Shown: one piece after another, positions 1 through 11,909 of the stretch
Numbering within the stretch: the first letter of the stretch is position 1
Layout of the letters: each line of letters opens with the position of its first letter
NCBI GenBank assembly: GCA_029378245.1
Contig: JARKIF010000017.1
Location: 248,001-312,000, forward strand
Direction of reading: 5' to 3'
DNA from: Roridomyces roridus
Lineage: Eukaryota; Basidiomycota; Agaricomycetes; Agaricales; Mycenaceae
Length of the DNA: 64,000 bases
The notes under the pieces: model-generated
Seen by the model: the letters and a program-made list of their open reading frames with translations, nothing else
Databases searched by the model: none
Told to the model about the DNA's origin: nothing
Made by a program: the position numbers and the translations under genes

Positions 1-9
1 TTGAATGCA

Positions 10-980
10 ACTTGTTTATAGGCTATTCATCGTCAGTCCAATCCCGCTCCAGTGGCGTTCCCAGCAGCACGTCCTCAGCTTCTACGCGTCAACCCAGCAG
101 CTCGGTTTCGCATACGAGTAGCCCGGCGTCCTCAGCCTCATCTGCCTCGTGCTCTGTGGGGTCTTCGAGCAGTGTACGTAGTTCGGCTTGTGAGAATTTT
201 GTCTTTGGTTATTTGGACATGTCTCACCCTTTCTAGCATCTTCCTGCGCGTTGTCTGCCCCCGCACACCAGCCAAGCAGTATTATCTCGGCCTCTCACCC
301 CGTGTCGGCGTCACACGCAAGTAACTCGGTTTCCTCAGTGTCTGCTCGCTCTTCGAGTACTGCTTCGTCCTCGCGTGCAGTGCTTTTTCCTCTCTGCACG
401 CAGTGTTTCTTCCGCACTATCAGCATCGGCTACTGCATTCCAATGCACCTCGAAGCAGAAGTTCTGTTTCTCCAACATCGAGGCTGCCAAGAGTGCGGGT
501 GACATTCGTGTACTCGATGGGCTTGGTTTGAGTCCCGACAGCTGTGGGGAACAGATTGGTACTGGGAGTTCTTGGTGCGTTGACACCTTTTTTTCCTTTA
601 CATTCTTTGACTTCTTGGCTTCCAGCGCAACGGGACCGGCTGAATGTTGTGCAAATAAAGTACCCATCGACTGGACCAGCGTGCTGGTTTCTTCCTCGTC
701 ATCCACCGCCTCAACCTCGCCGCGTTCTATTCACGCGGCACTGTCATCCGCATCATCAACTCGGTCGGTATCAGCCTCGAGTGCAGGGATCTCTACATCA
801 TCGTCATCCCTTCCGCAGCCTTATCGAACGCGTCCGCGTTTCATTCGGCCATTCAGCCATCTACTTCGTCGTCGTATAGTCAAATCAGTAGCAGGTCGGC
901 ATCGGCGTCACGCTCCCGTCCGCCGACTCCCCGTCCGCCGACTCGTCGACCGTGGTTTCCTCCAGTAGTGTGGTCTCGAG
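10..980 (-). pseudogene. Decayed acidic coding remnant
   Basis: Read on the minus strand, this stretch has long Glu/Asp-rich coding-like runs (for example LLEDPTEHEADEAEDAG near 60-180 and VDDEEETSTLVQSMG near 650-710), broken by in-frame stops near 95 and 730. A possible intron (GTGAGA...CACAAG) lies near 190-230. The serine-rich frames on the plus strand are the antisense shadow of the acidic frame. I do not recognise the family. Such acidic, low-complexity proteins occur in transposon genes as well as in host proteins, so origin is open. It is called a pseudogene because several stops break the best frame. Confidence 0.35.
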
Positions 981-2028
981 CAGCGGGCTTGCCAGCAGTC
1001 CGGTCTTCAAAGGAGGAACCTCTGCTTCTTCGTCGACGCAACTGCTTCACGGTCGACCTCGATGCCTTCTGCTATTTCAAGCGGCCCACGTCGGGCTCTG
1101 CCGCTTCAGCATCCTCGAGTGGGCATTCCAGCGCCTCCCCAACCTCGTCGTCTGCGGGACGCTCGAGCTCTGCAACCTCGCCCAATGCTCCCTCGAGCAT
1201 TCGCTACACCTCTGTCGCGCCTTCCTCATCATCAGCGCATTCGTCATCTACTCGCCCAAGCTCTAACGCTGGCGAATCCTCCAACGTGCACCTGAGCTCA
1301 GCCGCATCTTCTTCCTCAGGTTCTCAGCACCTTCACTTGCCTCGGTCTCATGGCTGTCGATGGCGATCTCGCCAGCCCTCGCTGCGTTCCCGCCGCTCAG
1401 CCCGAGATCTGCTCTTCCAGTTACAAATTCGCGCCTCAGCGGATGGGTCGCATGATGATGATGAGCAGTTTGTCCGTCTTCATCATCCTCCTCGGATGGC
1501 ACGCCGCCCTGGAGGTTTAGAGGCACATATGGTTCCCGTACTCTGCGACACCCCGTTGCGACCGCACGTCTGTCGCGGCGGTCCTGTACATCCCCGACCA
1601 ATACTCGACTTTTACGACGCGGGTTTTCATCTAAGCGCGTTGAGAGACGAAGACCCTAGCCCTCCTGCCCCACGTTCGTTCCAAAATGAGCGATGTCAGA
1701 CGGGGTAGGAATTTTTAAACAGTACCGCAGCACGAGGCGGCGTGATGGAGGCCGCACACGAGGCGGCGGCTGATGAAGGGTCCCCGTCCTTCGCCTCGTG
1801 TCATCTCATTATTTCAATCCCGCATTCTCTCCTCCATCGCCTCCATATCTCCTTGTAATATAGTTCAACAATCGACATAGATTACTTCCTGCATGCGAGC
1901 CGAACTCCCTGCCGCATTGTTCGCTTGAGATTCAATATCTTAATTCCTGAGGTACGGTGGCGACAAGGTAAAAAGACAAGCACGTAAAATGTTCCTTATT
2001 CTCCGCCACCCGCTCTATGTCCTCGCAC
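981..2028. other. No gene recognised
   Basis: GC-rich sequence up to about 1700, then lower GC. Open frames on both strands are short and low in complexity (Ser- or Arg-rich) with no recognised domain. No repeat of note was seen. Confidence 0.4.
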
Positions 2029-2212
2029 GCTATTTAAGCCCTCACTCAACTTACCTTTGACTCACCATCTCGCAACCCACTGCCACTCACTCGACTCACC
2101 AACTCACCATCTCCACCGACCCCCACTCACCCGGTTAGTACACCCTCACTCACCATCTCATTCACTCACTCAGCACACTCCTTCAGCTACATCATGGCTC
2201 CTACGTCCACGT
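2029..2212 (+). promoter_or_regulatory. Promoter-like sequence with short first exon
   Basis: A TATA-like box TATTTAAG (2031-2038) is followed by a pyrimidine-rich leader, an ATG at 2194 and a consensus 5' splice site GTATGT at 2211. This would give a 17-nt first coding exon (MAPTS). No convincing second exon was found in the pyrimidine-rich sequence downstream, so this may be the start of a lost or unrecognised gene. Confidence 0.3.
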
Positions 2213-2560
2213 ATGTCTGTTTCTGTTTTGTTTTGTCTTTGTCCCCTTCTCTTCTTCGCGCCGCGCCTTTTTATTTTCCGTTTTCGATCCTTCTTCGCGT
2301 CGCGCGCGTTCGTGGAACCCCGTTCGTGGTTACCCTCGCGCCTTGTCGAGTCGAGCCGTCTTCGCATCGTACCTCTGAATCCTGCGTCCAATCCTCTCTC
2401 ATTCTACCCCAATCTCAATCTCTCCACTTAACTCTCAGTCTCTCCACTTCCACTTATCATCCCACTCTCTGTGCGCCTCTCTTTCACTCACCCACCCTTC
2501 ATGTACACTCTCGTCTTTTTTGTTTGTTTTCACGCCACGCCCCCCGCAGTCTCACTCTCA

Positions 2561-2660
2561 CTCTCACACCCACCCACTATCTCAACCTCTCACACCCACT
2601 ATCTCAACCTCTCACACCCACTATCTCAACCTCTCACACCCACTAACCCACTATCTCAAA
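2561..2660 (+). repeat. Short tandem repeat, 22-bp unit
   Basis: About three to four copies of a 22-bp pyrimidine-rich unit (CTCTCACACCCACTATC plus CTCAAC) stand head to tail inside a wider CT-rich tract (about 2040-2760). From 2760 to 3060 I see only T-rich and GATC-rich sequence with no gene. Confidence 0.8.
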
Positions 2661-3109
2661 CACCCACTCTCTTAACTCTCCCACATCACCGAACTCCCCC
2701 TCCACTGACACTATCCCCAACATCAACATCACCACCCAACATCTCACCCTTTTCTGTTTGCGATTTAACTTTCGCGTCCTTTTTTTCATCGGTCTTTTCG
2801 CGTTTTCCCTTTTTTCGATTTTTTTTCGCGGTGGCGGCGCGGGCCGGGCGCGCGCTTTTTTTGTTGTTCGATCGCCTATGCGTCTCGTGGGTCGATCAAT
2901 CCATGCTCGTTGTTCTGCACTTGGTCGATCGAACGATCCATGCATACGATTCTGCACTTGGGTTGGGGCAGAGGTCGAACCGGTTCGGGGGTGATCGCGG
3001 TGAGATCGGAGTGATCGGGGCTTATGCTACAGTACAGCTTTTGTGACTATCAGTGACGGAATCAGCCCATAACCGAGTTGCGTTTTGCTTCGTAGGCTCG
3101 CATGCCTAG

Positions 3110-5310
3110 AAAGGCATCAAGATGAGCGCGTTACGATAACTTGAACTAGTAAACTACTCACCGGGCTGGGACTGTGACAGCCATTTCGACTCGTCCAACC
3201 CAAGGAAGAAAATAATTGACTCTCGTCACTGACAGCTGTGTGTTTGGAGGAGGAATCGAACCTCGCTCGCCCAACAAGTGTCAAGGGAGTTGGCACCGAG
3301 GTACGAACGCCGAGAAATTGGTTCCGCTGCGGACAATAAAGCGAGAGAATGGCTCTGACTGCATTTGGACTTGGCCAACCCAGGGCCAACTCAAGCGAGA
3401 AAGATTTTGATCAATTGCCTACGTCTTGAGGAGGAATCAACCCCACCCATCTGGTCTGTGAGCCACGAGCGCCTAGAACTGCTCTCGGGACATAATAAAC
3501 CAGTTAAGCGTGTTAATATTGAAGGTGAAACGCTCACCGTGCTGTGACTGTAGCAATCCACGGCAGAGGGAGAGCGTGGATAAGAAGAACGAATTGAGGG
3601 AATGTAAAGAAAAAATGGTCGACAGCTGATATGCATGGCATCAATCCTCCCCGGGGAGTCGAACCTCGGATATCTGGAATGCCGCAGAAGTACAAGAGGA
3701 CGAAGACACGATTGCCAACCAAGGCTTCCAACTTGCATGAATTTTCTCTGCAGATATGTCCGCTGCCTGGGAGTTGGAGAGCAGAAAAAATAATAACCTG
3801 GTGGATACACACCAGACAAAAGCCAGCGGTGGCTAGCTGGCTGCACATTTGATTTGAGACTCAAGTTGAACGACCGCGGGACCACGTACCCAGTGTTCGG
3901 GAATCGGCACAATTCAGCGGGGGAAAAAAGAAAGAAATCGTGGGCCATGACCGAAATCGCAAGGAGGAATCGAACCTCGCTCATGATCACCTCCACAAGA
4001 CAACCACAAGATGAGTACTTCTGAATTGAGCGCCTAGGAACAGCCTCTGCTCCGGACAGTACAATTGGCCTCGCCGGTTACCATACCGGGCTGGGACCAT
4101 CTCGACGTGGCCAACCCCAGGGAGAAAAAAATTGTCGCCTGGGTACGCCATATGTCCTGAAGAGGAATCGAACCTCGCTCGCCTCAACAACAACAAGGGG
4201 GTTGGAGCCGTGCCACGAACGCCGAGAAACTTCTTCTGCTGCGGACAATAACCGAATGATCTGAGCGGGTTAAGATTGAATATTGAAGATTGAAGATTGA
4301 AGTTGAACCACTTACCCAGGCCGTGCCGGGAGTTTGACATCCATGGCCAATTCGACTTGGCCAACCAAAGAAGAAAAGAAGGGTCCTAATCTCGCCGAGT
4401 CGTCCCATGTCCTGAGGAGGAGGAGGAATAGAGCCTCACTACCTGGACAAGAACTTCAAGTCGAGCCACGAAAGTGTGCTCTAGGGACATAGTAAACCGG
4501 TTGGCCTAGTGTTGAAGTTGAACCACTCACTGTGCACTGTGCTGTGACTGTTGTAGCAATCCACGCAGAGGAATCAAGCAAAATATACATGGTCCTTGAG
4601 AACGAATTCAGGGAATGTAAAGACAAAAAAGAATTATGCACTAGTAATCCTCCCGCAGGATTCGAACCTCGGATAAACCGCAGAAGCACAAGAGGACGAA
4701 GACAGGCAGACAACCAGGGCTTCCGACTTGCAGGGGTTGTCTCTGCAGAGATTGTTGAAGCGTGCGCTAGCCCTGGAATTGGGAGTAAATCCGGAGTCGA
4801 GCAGAAAACAAGAATATGGGCGGATGGCGGAAAAAAAATCGGGTCTATACCATCAAGCCAAGTACCTCGGGAGGAATCGAACCTCCGAGGTTCGTTGTAT
4901 AGTACTTACGAGTCCCGACGTGGACTGTACGCACCCACCGAATGTCTTGCTATTGGATAGTATACAAGCAGTGTGCGACTGGTAAGTACTACACATTTAT
5001 CAGCGGCTACTCACGCAAGCAAGAAGAAATGCAAATGCACCGAGTCCCGTTCGCCGTGGAATTGGGAGTAAACCACAAGTGGAGCGAGAGCCAAGAGTAT
5101 AAGGCCTTTGGAGGGATGGGGCAGAAAAGATTGATCATGACGAAATACACGAAGTACCATGGGAGGAATCGAACCTCCGAGGTTCGTTGTATACGACTTC
5201 CGAGTCCGGACTGCACGCTCTCCTGCAACAAGCCGGTCGAGAGCGAGTACTTAGTATCAAGAGATCGATTTGGATAGTATACAAGCAGTGTGCGACTACA
5301 CATTTATCAG
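3110..5310 (-). repeat. Array A of tRNA-like (Pol III-type) repeat units
   Basis: About nine imperfect units of roughly 180-260 bp. Read on the minus strand, units carry a B-box-like block GAGGTTCGATTCCTCC (plus-strand complements near 3250, 3650, 3962, 4160, 4420, 4650, 4867 and 5161), a T-run about 25-35 nt later (a Pol III terminator-like feature), and an A-box-like block TTGGCCAAGTCGAATTGG. Two units form a tight stem-loop ACCTCG-GAGG-TTCGATT-CCTC-CGAGGT that mimics the acceptor plus T arm of a tRNA. No full cloverleaf could be drawn, so these are tRNA-derived, SINE-like repeats rather than tRNA genes. Related units recur in array B (9590-11770) in opposite orientation. Confidence 0.6.
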
Positions 5311-5347
5311 CGGCGACAAGAATGGATGCGCCTCACCTACCAGATAT

Positions 5348-6099
5348 CTACTCCCCACCCTTCTTCCTCTTCTCCTCGACAAGCTCTACATTATCCACCG
5401 GAATGCCCTTGAGAACGCCGACCTCATTCTCAATCATCTCGAGAATCTCGTCGCTCACGTCCCCGGAGACGACAATCTCATCGAGCCCCTGCGGATTCTT
5501 GGTCACCGACGCCCCCGTAGCGAATTTGCTGGCAAATTGCTTTGCAGCCTTCTTCAAGTCGACGTCGAACGCTTCGAGCCCAAAGACGGAGGTTATCTGC
5601 TTCCGTTTGTTGCGTTCTATCCGTTTTATTATTACCTGGGATCGTCGGTGAGCGGGGATGAGAGGAAGATACAAGCACGCACTTGAGACGCCATCTTCTT
5701 CTTCATAGCCGCATCCGCCTTTGCCTCGGCCTTGACCTCGGCCTTGGCCATATCCTTCTCCAACTTGGCCTGCGCCGCGAGGCTGAGGGTGCCGACCTTT
5801 GTCTGCAGCGCCTCGTCCGACCAGTATTTATCGAACAAATCGGGATGCGTCTCCTTTAGCCATTCTTTGCACTTGGTCAAGTGCGCCCCGAATTCGCAGT
5901 ATTCTGGGGGGTAGCTGCATACTGCGGTACTGCAGCCATCAGGAGCGTGATTCAGCCGAGGCTGGATAACCGCACCTTTGCAGTAGACCATGGAGACGGG
6001 CGGGACGGGCTCAGCGGCTGGCGGGGCTTCGGCCTCGGGTGCCGGGGGCTCGGGTTGTGCTGGAGCTGCTGCTGCTGCTGCTTTGCCCTTCTTCGCCAT
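5348..6099 (-). CDS. TMA22: Density-regulated protein / translation machinery-associated protein 22
   Basis: Spliced on the minus strand from two exons, 6099-5683 and 5635-5348, with a 47-nt GT-AG intron; 234 aa. The N-terminal half has an Ala/Pro-rich start followed by the DENR signature CSYPPEYCEFG and KCKEWL (residues ~60-85). The C-terminal half is a SUI1/eIF1-like domain (VIIKRIERNKRK, ITSVFGLEAFDVDLKKAA, FATGASVTKNPQGLDEI, residues ~140-215). DENR/Tma22 pairs with MCT-1/Tma20 on the 40S subunit and acts in post-termination ribosome recycling and re-initiation. Length matches the family. It is divergent from the uL30m gene with 55 bp between the start codons, which suggests a shared promoter. 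Identification is secure; only the exact intron edges are hand-called. Confidence 0.95.
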
Positions 6100-6154
6100 G
6101 ATGAGAGTAAGAGGAAAGTGACGTAATCACACACCAATTTCTTCCTCCTTCACG

Positions 6155-6556
6155 ATGGCGTCGGCGGTGCGAGTCTGTCGATACACTACAGCGGCGCCAA
6201 AGCTCTCCCCGCGGCTCAAGAACCTACAGCTTACAAGCACACCCCCAGACTCAGCTCCCACAAACCCGGAGTCGCTCACGCACTTTAAAATCACACTCCG
6301 GCGTTCCGCCATCTCCCTTGGCGAAAAAAAGAAGGGCACGCTCGCTGCCCTTGGGTTGCACCGTCGCAACCAGACTGTGTATCACCCACACAAGCCGGAT
6401 ATTGCTGGAAAGATATTGGCTGTGAAGGAGCTGCTGGAGGTGCAGAATGTCGGGGCTGCGGATGTAAGGGATAAGACGCAGCAGCGGGCGGAGAGGAGGG
6501 CGCCGAAGGGGTATGAGGTCGTCGGGTCGCGGACGGGGGGTATGGAGGGTGTCTAG
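6155..6556 (+). CDS. MRPL33: Mitochondrial large-subunit ribosomal protein uL30m
   Basis: A single-exon 133-aa protein. Residues ~42-100 match the L30 fold (HFKITLRRSAISLGEKKK, then TLAALGLHRRNQTVYHP and IAGKILAVKELLEVQNV). The Arg- and Ser-rich N-terminus (MASAVRVCRYTTAAPKL) fits a mitochondrial presequence. Yeast MrpL33 is the counterpart: it is a component of the mitochondrial 54S subunit. A basic C-terminal tail follows the domain. The gene faces away from TMA22 across a 55-bp gap. Confidence 0.9.
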   Translation: MASAVRVCRYTTAAPKLSPRLKNLQLTSTPPDSAPTNPESLTHFKITLRRSAISLGEKKKGTLAALGLHRRNQTVYHPHKPDIAGKILAVKELLEVQNVGAADVRDKTQQRAERRAPKGYEVVGSRTGGMEGV

Positions 6557-8225
6557 GTCCGTCTTTTTCTCTCGTGAATCTGAGAGCTGCGAGCTGACTG
6601 GTCCTTAGTAGAGGTGCATCTCACAACTTTGTATTTTTAACCTATCTACGCTGCTTTTACATCTCTTCCGACTGCGTGTACACTCGTCGACTTGTCTTGG
6701 ACGCGTTTCCTCCTGCATCCTTATTGGTGCTGTCGCTGACCGATTTAGCCTCCAGACTCTGGCCTCAATAGCTCATCGCCCCCGTGGTGCACGCAGACTC
6801 GCGGGTAAGGCCGTCCTCCTGCAGACCGACATCGTCTCCAGTGCCGGCCCCACGGACCAGAGCCCCACCCGGCATGTCTACCTCCTGCAGAACGAATCTC
6901 CGTCGCTGCAGGCCACCCCCGTCAGACCCCGAGTACGTTCCCCTGCAGAACCAGTCTCCGTCGCCTCACGCACCCCAGCGCCCACCCCGAGTCCTCGTCC
7001 TGGCCCATCGCATATGGGAGAGCATATCATCGGGCTACCCCAGCATGTCTGGCCTCAGTGCGACCTGCGTGGCCCCTACACGCGGTCTGCGATGTGCTTG
7101 CCATCCCCAGGTCCCCGGGCGCTACCCCACCGCAAGCCAGCATCTGCCCGCTTCTCAGCCGGTCATTGGGACGCTCCTTCCTTCTTTCCAGTGGGAGAGG
7201 CGCGTGGCTGTCTCCAGGTCGTGGGATGAGAGTGAGAGTGGCGAGCATGGTGGTACACGCTGGATGGTGTCGATGAGAGATATCGATAACCCTGCCCTGG
7301 CGAGCGGCCGTGTCAGCTCTTGCCTGACATCAGCCCCCAATTCCAGCTCTTGCTTGACCTCGTCGTCCTCACGAACGGCGGCATCGACGTCACCACGTCT
7401 TCGCGCAAGGCAGGCCCCTCCGTCCCTGCCCACCACTGCAAGCCGATACGAGCCTCCGATTCCAGCTCCTTCTGGCATCCGGCTCGTGCTCGATCGTGGA
7501 TAGATGGAGCTGCTCAGCCTGAGCTGCGGGCTCTCATTGGAGTCGTTGTCGTCTGCAGGTCCTCATCCACGTCCGAGCATCCCGGCCGGTCGTCCCGAAA
7601 AGGTGGGGGAGTCTGAGCGCTGAGCACGCCGGCTTGAGGAGGGCGGGGAGCTGGAGACGAGAACGGAAGGTGGCCAGTCGTGGTGATGAGGCCGGGGATG
7701 GCGCTGGAGTCTGAAAGAGAGATACCAGCGCCTGAGGAGGGTGGGAACGAGGACGAGGATGTGACGTGGATTCTCCCGCCATCTCCATGCAGCTGTGGTC
7801 GTCGAAATTTCGATGGGAGGGAGGCGCGTCTAATCGTCACCTTCCCCACCTAGACCTCACGAAGGCCCAAGGTCGCGACCCGCCTCTTTCAAGCTGCGTC
7901 GCGTCGTCTTCGGTAGTCCAAGGACTCCCACCGATGACTCACTGGCTGCTGTCGGACGTTGTAGCCCCCTCCGCATCGTATCCTGAGACCTGAGAATTTA
8001 TGCCGAACCTGTTGAGCTCGCAGCTCGTCTACATAGTCCCAATTTTGCCCATTCCGTGCTTGTCCGGCCTGTAAATGAATATCGGGATCGGATCGTGATA
8101 TCACCTAGGCTGTGACAGGTCCACATGACAGCCCACAGCTTTTTTTCACCTTTCCCTCTTCCCCCATCTTCCTTCCCCTCTCATCCCGACGCTCTTGCAA
8201 GAAGAGACTCATACATACGCATACG
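6557..8225. other. Intergenic, no gene recognised
   Basis: GC-rich up to about 7900. Several CTGCAG-centred short repeats lie at 6820-6960. Open frames on both strands are rich in Pro, Ser and Arg and show no domain. The last ~250 bp are pyrimidine-rich leader sequence of the zinc-knuckle gene. Confidence 0.5.
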
Positions 8226-9415
8226 ATGCCAGGAGGACGCGGTTGTTTCAATTGTGGAGGCGGTTCGTTGTCGTTGTTGTTGTCGCCGTCGTTGTCCCCC
8301 TTTCCCCCTTCTACCCTTGATATCATTCCTTCCTCGAGGTGGTGCTGACGATGTTTTGCTATGCTTTTTTCTCCCTCCCTTACATCCATCCACTTCCCTA
8401 CGAAACTCGCTGGCGTCCATCCATCCATCTTGTCGTGTGGTGCGGGGGGCGAAATATATCCTTTTTCGACCCAACGAACGTTCCTTCGATCTGAAACGAC
8501 GACGACGACCGTATAGTTGGCCACCAAGCGGCAAACTGCCCCAAGGCCGGGACGCCCACCTGGTAGCTATCCATTCCATCCATCCCGAGAGAGCGCTGTC
8601 GTTCATGGAGTTCATCTCAGCTATAACTGTGCGTTTTCCTCTCCTGCTCTCTCATATTCCTTGTGCTGATAAGACTGTGAACTAGGTGGAGAAGACGGAC
8701 ACGTCTCCCGCGATTGCACGGCCGAGCCCAAGCCCAAGTCGTGCTACAAGTGTGGTCTCGAGGGACACATCGTGCGTACTTCTCATTTTTACATCGTGCA
8801 TGTGTCCTAACGGTTATCTTATGATCACAGTCCAAGGACTGCCCCGACAACGCCAGCGCTGCTCCCGCCGCCGCTCGTGCTACGGGCGGAGGCAAAGAAT
8901 GCTACCGCTGCGGCAAGACTGGGCACATTGCGCGTGATTGCCCCGACGCAGGGTGCGTTTGCGTTTTGCGTTTCTTTCTTTTCATCCCCTTTTCTAACAG
9001 TCTCTTTTCAAAGGGGCGCCAGCTCCTCCGGGTATGCATCCGGATACGGAGGCTCCGGCACCTTCGGCTCTTCCTCCGGAGGCGGAGCCGGCGGTGGCGG
9101 AGGTGGCAAGACGTGCTACTCGTGCGGTGGCTTTGGACACCTTGCGCGCGACTGCGTGCAGGGCAGCAAGTGCTACAACTGTGGCGGGACAGTGCGTTCT
9201 TATTCCTCTTTAGGATGCACTGCTGTATATTGATGCGATGTGTGTTATTAGGGCCACATTAGCCGCGAGTGCACGCAGCCGCAGAAGAAGGCTTGTTATA
9301 CTTGTGGACAGGAGGGGTACGTTCACCTATTTCTTTTCGACCTTGATGATGAGCGCTGAACTACGATGACAGACATATCTCGCGGGATTGTCCCGGCGTC
9401 GGCGTCGAGGCTTGA
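8226..9415 (+). CDS. GIS2: CCHC zinc-knuckle nucleic-acid-binding protein (CNBP/Gis2/Byr3 type)
   Basis: Six exons: 8226-8262, 8695-8771, 8831-8952, 9014-9191, 9252-9316 and 9373-9415; total 522 nt, 173 aa. The exons encode six CX2CX4HX4C zinc knuckles: CFNCGGDGHVSRDC, CYKCGLEGHISKDC, CYRCGKTGHIARDC, then after a Gly/Ser-rich linker CYSCGGFGHLARDC, CYNCGGTGHISREC and CYTCGQEGHISRDC. CNBP/Gis2 proteins bind single-stranded nucleic acids and act on mRNA translation. I placed the first acceptor at 8695 because this alone gives a perfect first knuckle. The first intron is unusually long (432 nt) and holds TTG/TCG-rich simple sequence. Introns fall inside or next to the knuckles, as is typical of the family. 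Confidence 0.95.
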
Positions 9416-9589
9416 GGCTTGAATTTGAGAAGAATCCTCTAGTATTTACGCGGATGGATGTATGAAAAACCAAACCCATCGAGAGAAAGCCCAATTGTTA
9501 TTCTTTTTATCTTTCTCGTCTGGTTTCAATCGTCGGTCGCGATTTCTTGATACTACACTCTCGTTCGACTGCCTTGTTGCAGACTCAGT

Positions 9590-11770
9590 GCATTCGTACG
9601 TGTACAGTCCTGGTCCGAGCCATGAAGTCGAGCGGAGGTTCGATTCCTCCCCAGGTATTGATCTTGTAGGCCATCAGATTTTTCCGCCATCCGCCTATAT
9701 TCTAGTTTCCTGGCACTTGGCGCAAGTGTCAAAAATTTATATCTGTAGACAAGTTGGAAGCCTTGGTTGGCAATTGTGTCTTCGTCCTCTTGTGCCTAAT
9801 ATCACATAGCGGGGTTCGACTCCTCCTGGAGGATTGCTATGATCGCGAGGCCGCTTTTTCTTACCCTACATTCCCAGTGGTCCTTTCCATTTGGTTCTCA
9901 GATTTTGATCCTTGTGGATTGCGACATTCACAGTACAGTGAGTGGTTCGACTTCTGGTAACACGCTGAGACCAATTGGTTTATTATGTCCCGAGAGCCGA
10001 AACAGTTTCGTGGCTCGACGCGAAGTCCTTGTCCAGGTGGGTGAGGTTCGATTCCTCCTCAAGACGTCAAGACCTGGAGATATGTCAATTTTTTTCTCCT
10101 GGGTTGGCCAATTCGAATTGGACGTCAAACTCTCGACACGGTGGGTATATGTATTTGATTCAACTTGAATTTTCAACCATAACGCGCTCAGACCATTCGG
10201 TTCATTGTCCGCAGTGGAACCAGTTTCTCGGTGCGCGTGATTCGGCTCCAACCTCGTGTTGAGGTGAGCGAGGTTAGATTCCCCCTCGGGACATAGAACA
10301 TCCCACCGAAAACGTTTCTTTTCTGCCTTGCCTCCAGTTGGCCACGGACAAGTCGAGATGGATGTCACAGTCCCAGCCCGGCGAGTAGTGTAGTTCAACT
10401 TTAATCGTGACGCGCTCATGTCGATCCGTTTCTAAGTAGTCGGCTCTCGAGCCTCCGAAGCTCTATTCGGATGTTCGTGCTCCTCCCGCAGGTTCAATTC
10501 CTCCTGGAGGCATATTCGGATCTTGTTGGTACAAACTTGGTACAAACCCTTTCCCCCTTTTTATTTCAAACAACCCTCAAACGCCTCAGTATATTCTTGT
10601 GTTATGCTCGACCCCAAGTTCCACGGGTAACGGGACTCGAAGCACGCTGCAGGTTCGGCGCGCGCATTTCCTCTTGCTTGCTTGTGGCCTCTGATACTAT
10701 CATACTTGAATGAGTACTACTACTCAAAGTAGTCGCACACTGCTTGTATACTATCCAACCGGCAGTGCTTACAGTCCTTGCCGGGACTCGGACGTCCTAT
10801 ACAACGATACCTCGGAGGTAACGAGGTTCGATTCCTCACGAGGTACTGAGCAAGCTTTATGTCATTGACTTTTTTGCTATTCTAGTTTTCTGCTCGACCT
10901 CGGATTTACTCCCAATCCCACGGCTGACGGGACCTGGCGCACGCTTCAACAAACTCCGGGATTCTGCAAGAGGGAAGTATCAACTTGTTGTTGGTTGGTT
11001 GGCAATTCGTTTCGTCGTCCTCTCTGCGTTTATACCGAGGTTGGAATCCTCCGGGAGGATTAATGGTGTAATGCTCTTCTTCGTCGACCATTTTTTCGTT
11101 CTCAAGTTCTTATTTGAGCTCGATCCCTCTGCGCGGATAGCTACAGTGCCAAGCGATTCAACTTCATTCGCGACACGCTGAAACCAAATGGTTTACTATG
11201 TCCCGGGAGCAGAAACAGTTTCGTGACTCGACTCGAAGTTCTTGTTGAGTTCTTGTCCACAGTCCGGATGAGTGAGGCTCAATTCCTCCTCGAGACGTGT
11301 ACAGCCAGCCGAGACAGTTCTTTTCTTTCTTTCTTGGGTCGGCCCAGTGGAAATGGATAGCAAACTCCCGGCACGGTGAGTACATATTTCAATCCTCAAT
11401 CGTAACGCGCTTAGACCATGCGCTTTATCGTCCGCAGCAGAACTTGAGCAGTTTCTCGACGCTCCCAACTCCCCAAGTAAGCTGTTGAGGCGAGCGAGGT
11501 TCGATTCCTTCTCGACACATGAGTACAGTCGGACCAAGACCAAATTTTTTTATCGCTTCAGTTGACAAAGGCGAAATGGCTGTCACAGTCCCAGCCTGGT
11601 CGGTGGCTTTCCAATGATGAGGCAGTTTCTAGGCACTCGATTCGGAAGTATCTTCTGGAGGGGATCATGAGCCAGGTTCGATAACCGATTCCTCCTCGCT
11701 GAACGGCATCTTTTTCCCAAGTGAAGTCGGGATGGGTCACTGGAAGTCGGTGTACGTACTACTCACAAAC
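9590..11770 (+). repeat. Array B of tRNA-like (Pol III-type) repeat units
   Basis: About ten units on the plus strand, related to array A but inverted. B-box-like blocks lie near 9636, 9812, 10049, 10270, 10490, 10824, 11040, 11275, 11497 and 11673. T-runs follow several of them (for example at 10087-10094 and 11547-11552). A-box-like blocks include TCGGCCCAGTGGAAATGG (near 11337) and TTGGCCAATTCGAATTGG (near 10103). A recurring GTGAGT...CGCTCAG segment between A and B boxes looks like an intron but has no coding context. The block AGTCGCACACTGCTTG is shared with array A. Confidence 0.6.
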
Positions 11771-11909
11771 CCGGGCAGCTCCTTTGGCGAGGGCGTATGT
11801 ATCGGATGGGTGACACCAAGAAAGTTGAAACCTTGCATTAAGTTAGAACACCAGAGGACGTACTCTCGCCCAACCAACAACTCGATATGAGACCCTGAGC
11901 GCAGCTACT

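Noticed and set aside
12..1708. Long Ser-rich plus-strand frames as secreted or cell-wall proteins
   Set aside because: Shadow of an acidic minus-strand frame (Ser codons opposite Glu/Asp codons); no signal peptide.
2561..2660. Tandem 22-bp repeat as a CRISPR or telomere-like array
   Set aside because: No spacers and no telomere unit; it is a simple pyrimidine-rich tandem repeat.
5161..5205. True tRNA gene
   Set aside because: The T-arm and B-box are good, but no D arm, anticodon arm or matching 5' acceptor lies at the right distance.
9925..9975. GTGAGT...CTGAG segments in the tRNA-like arrays as spliceosomal introns
   Set aside because: No flanking coding frame continues between units, so there is no evidence of mRNA splicing.
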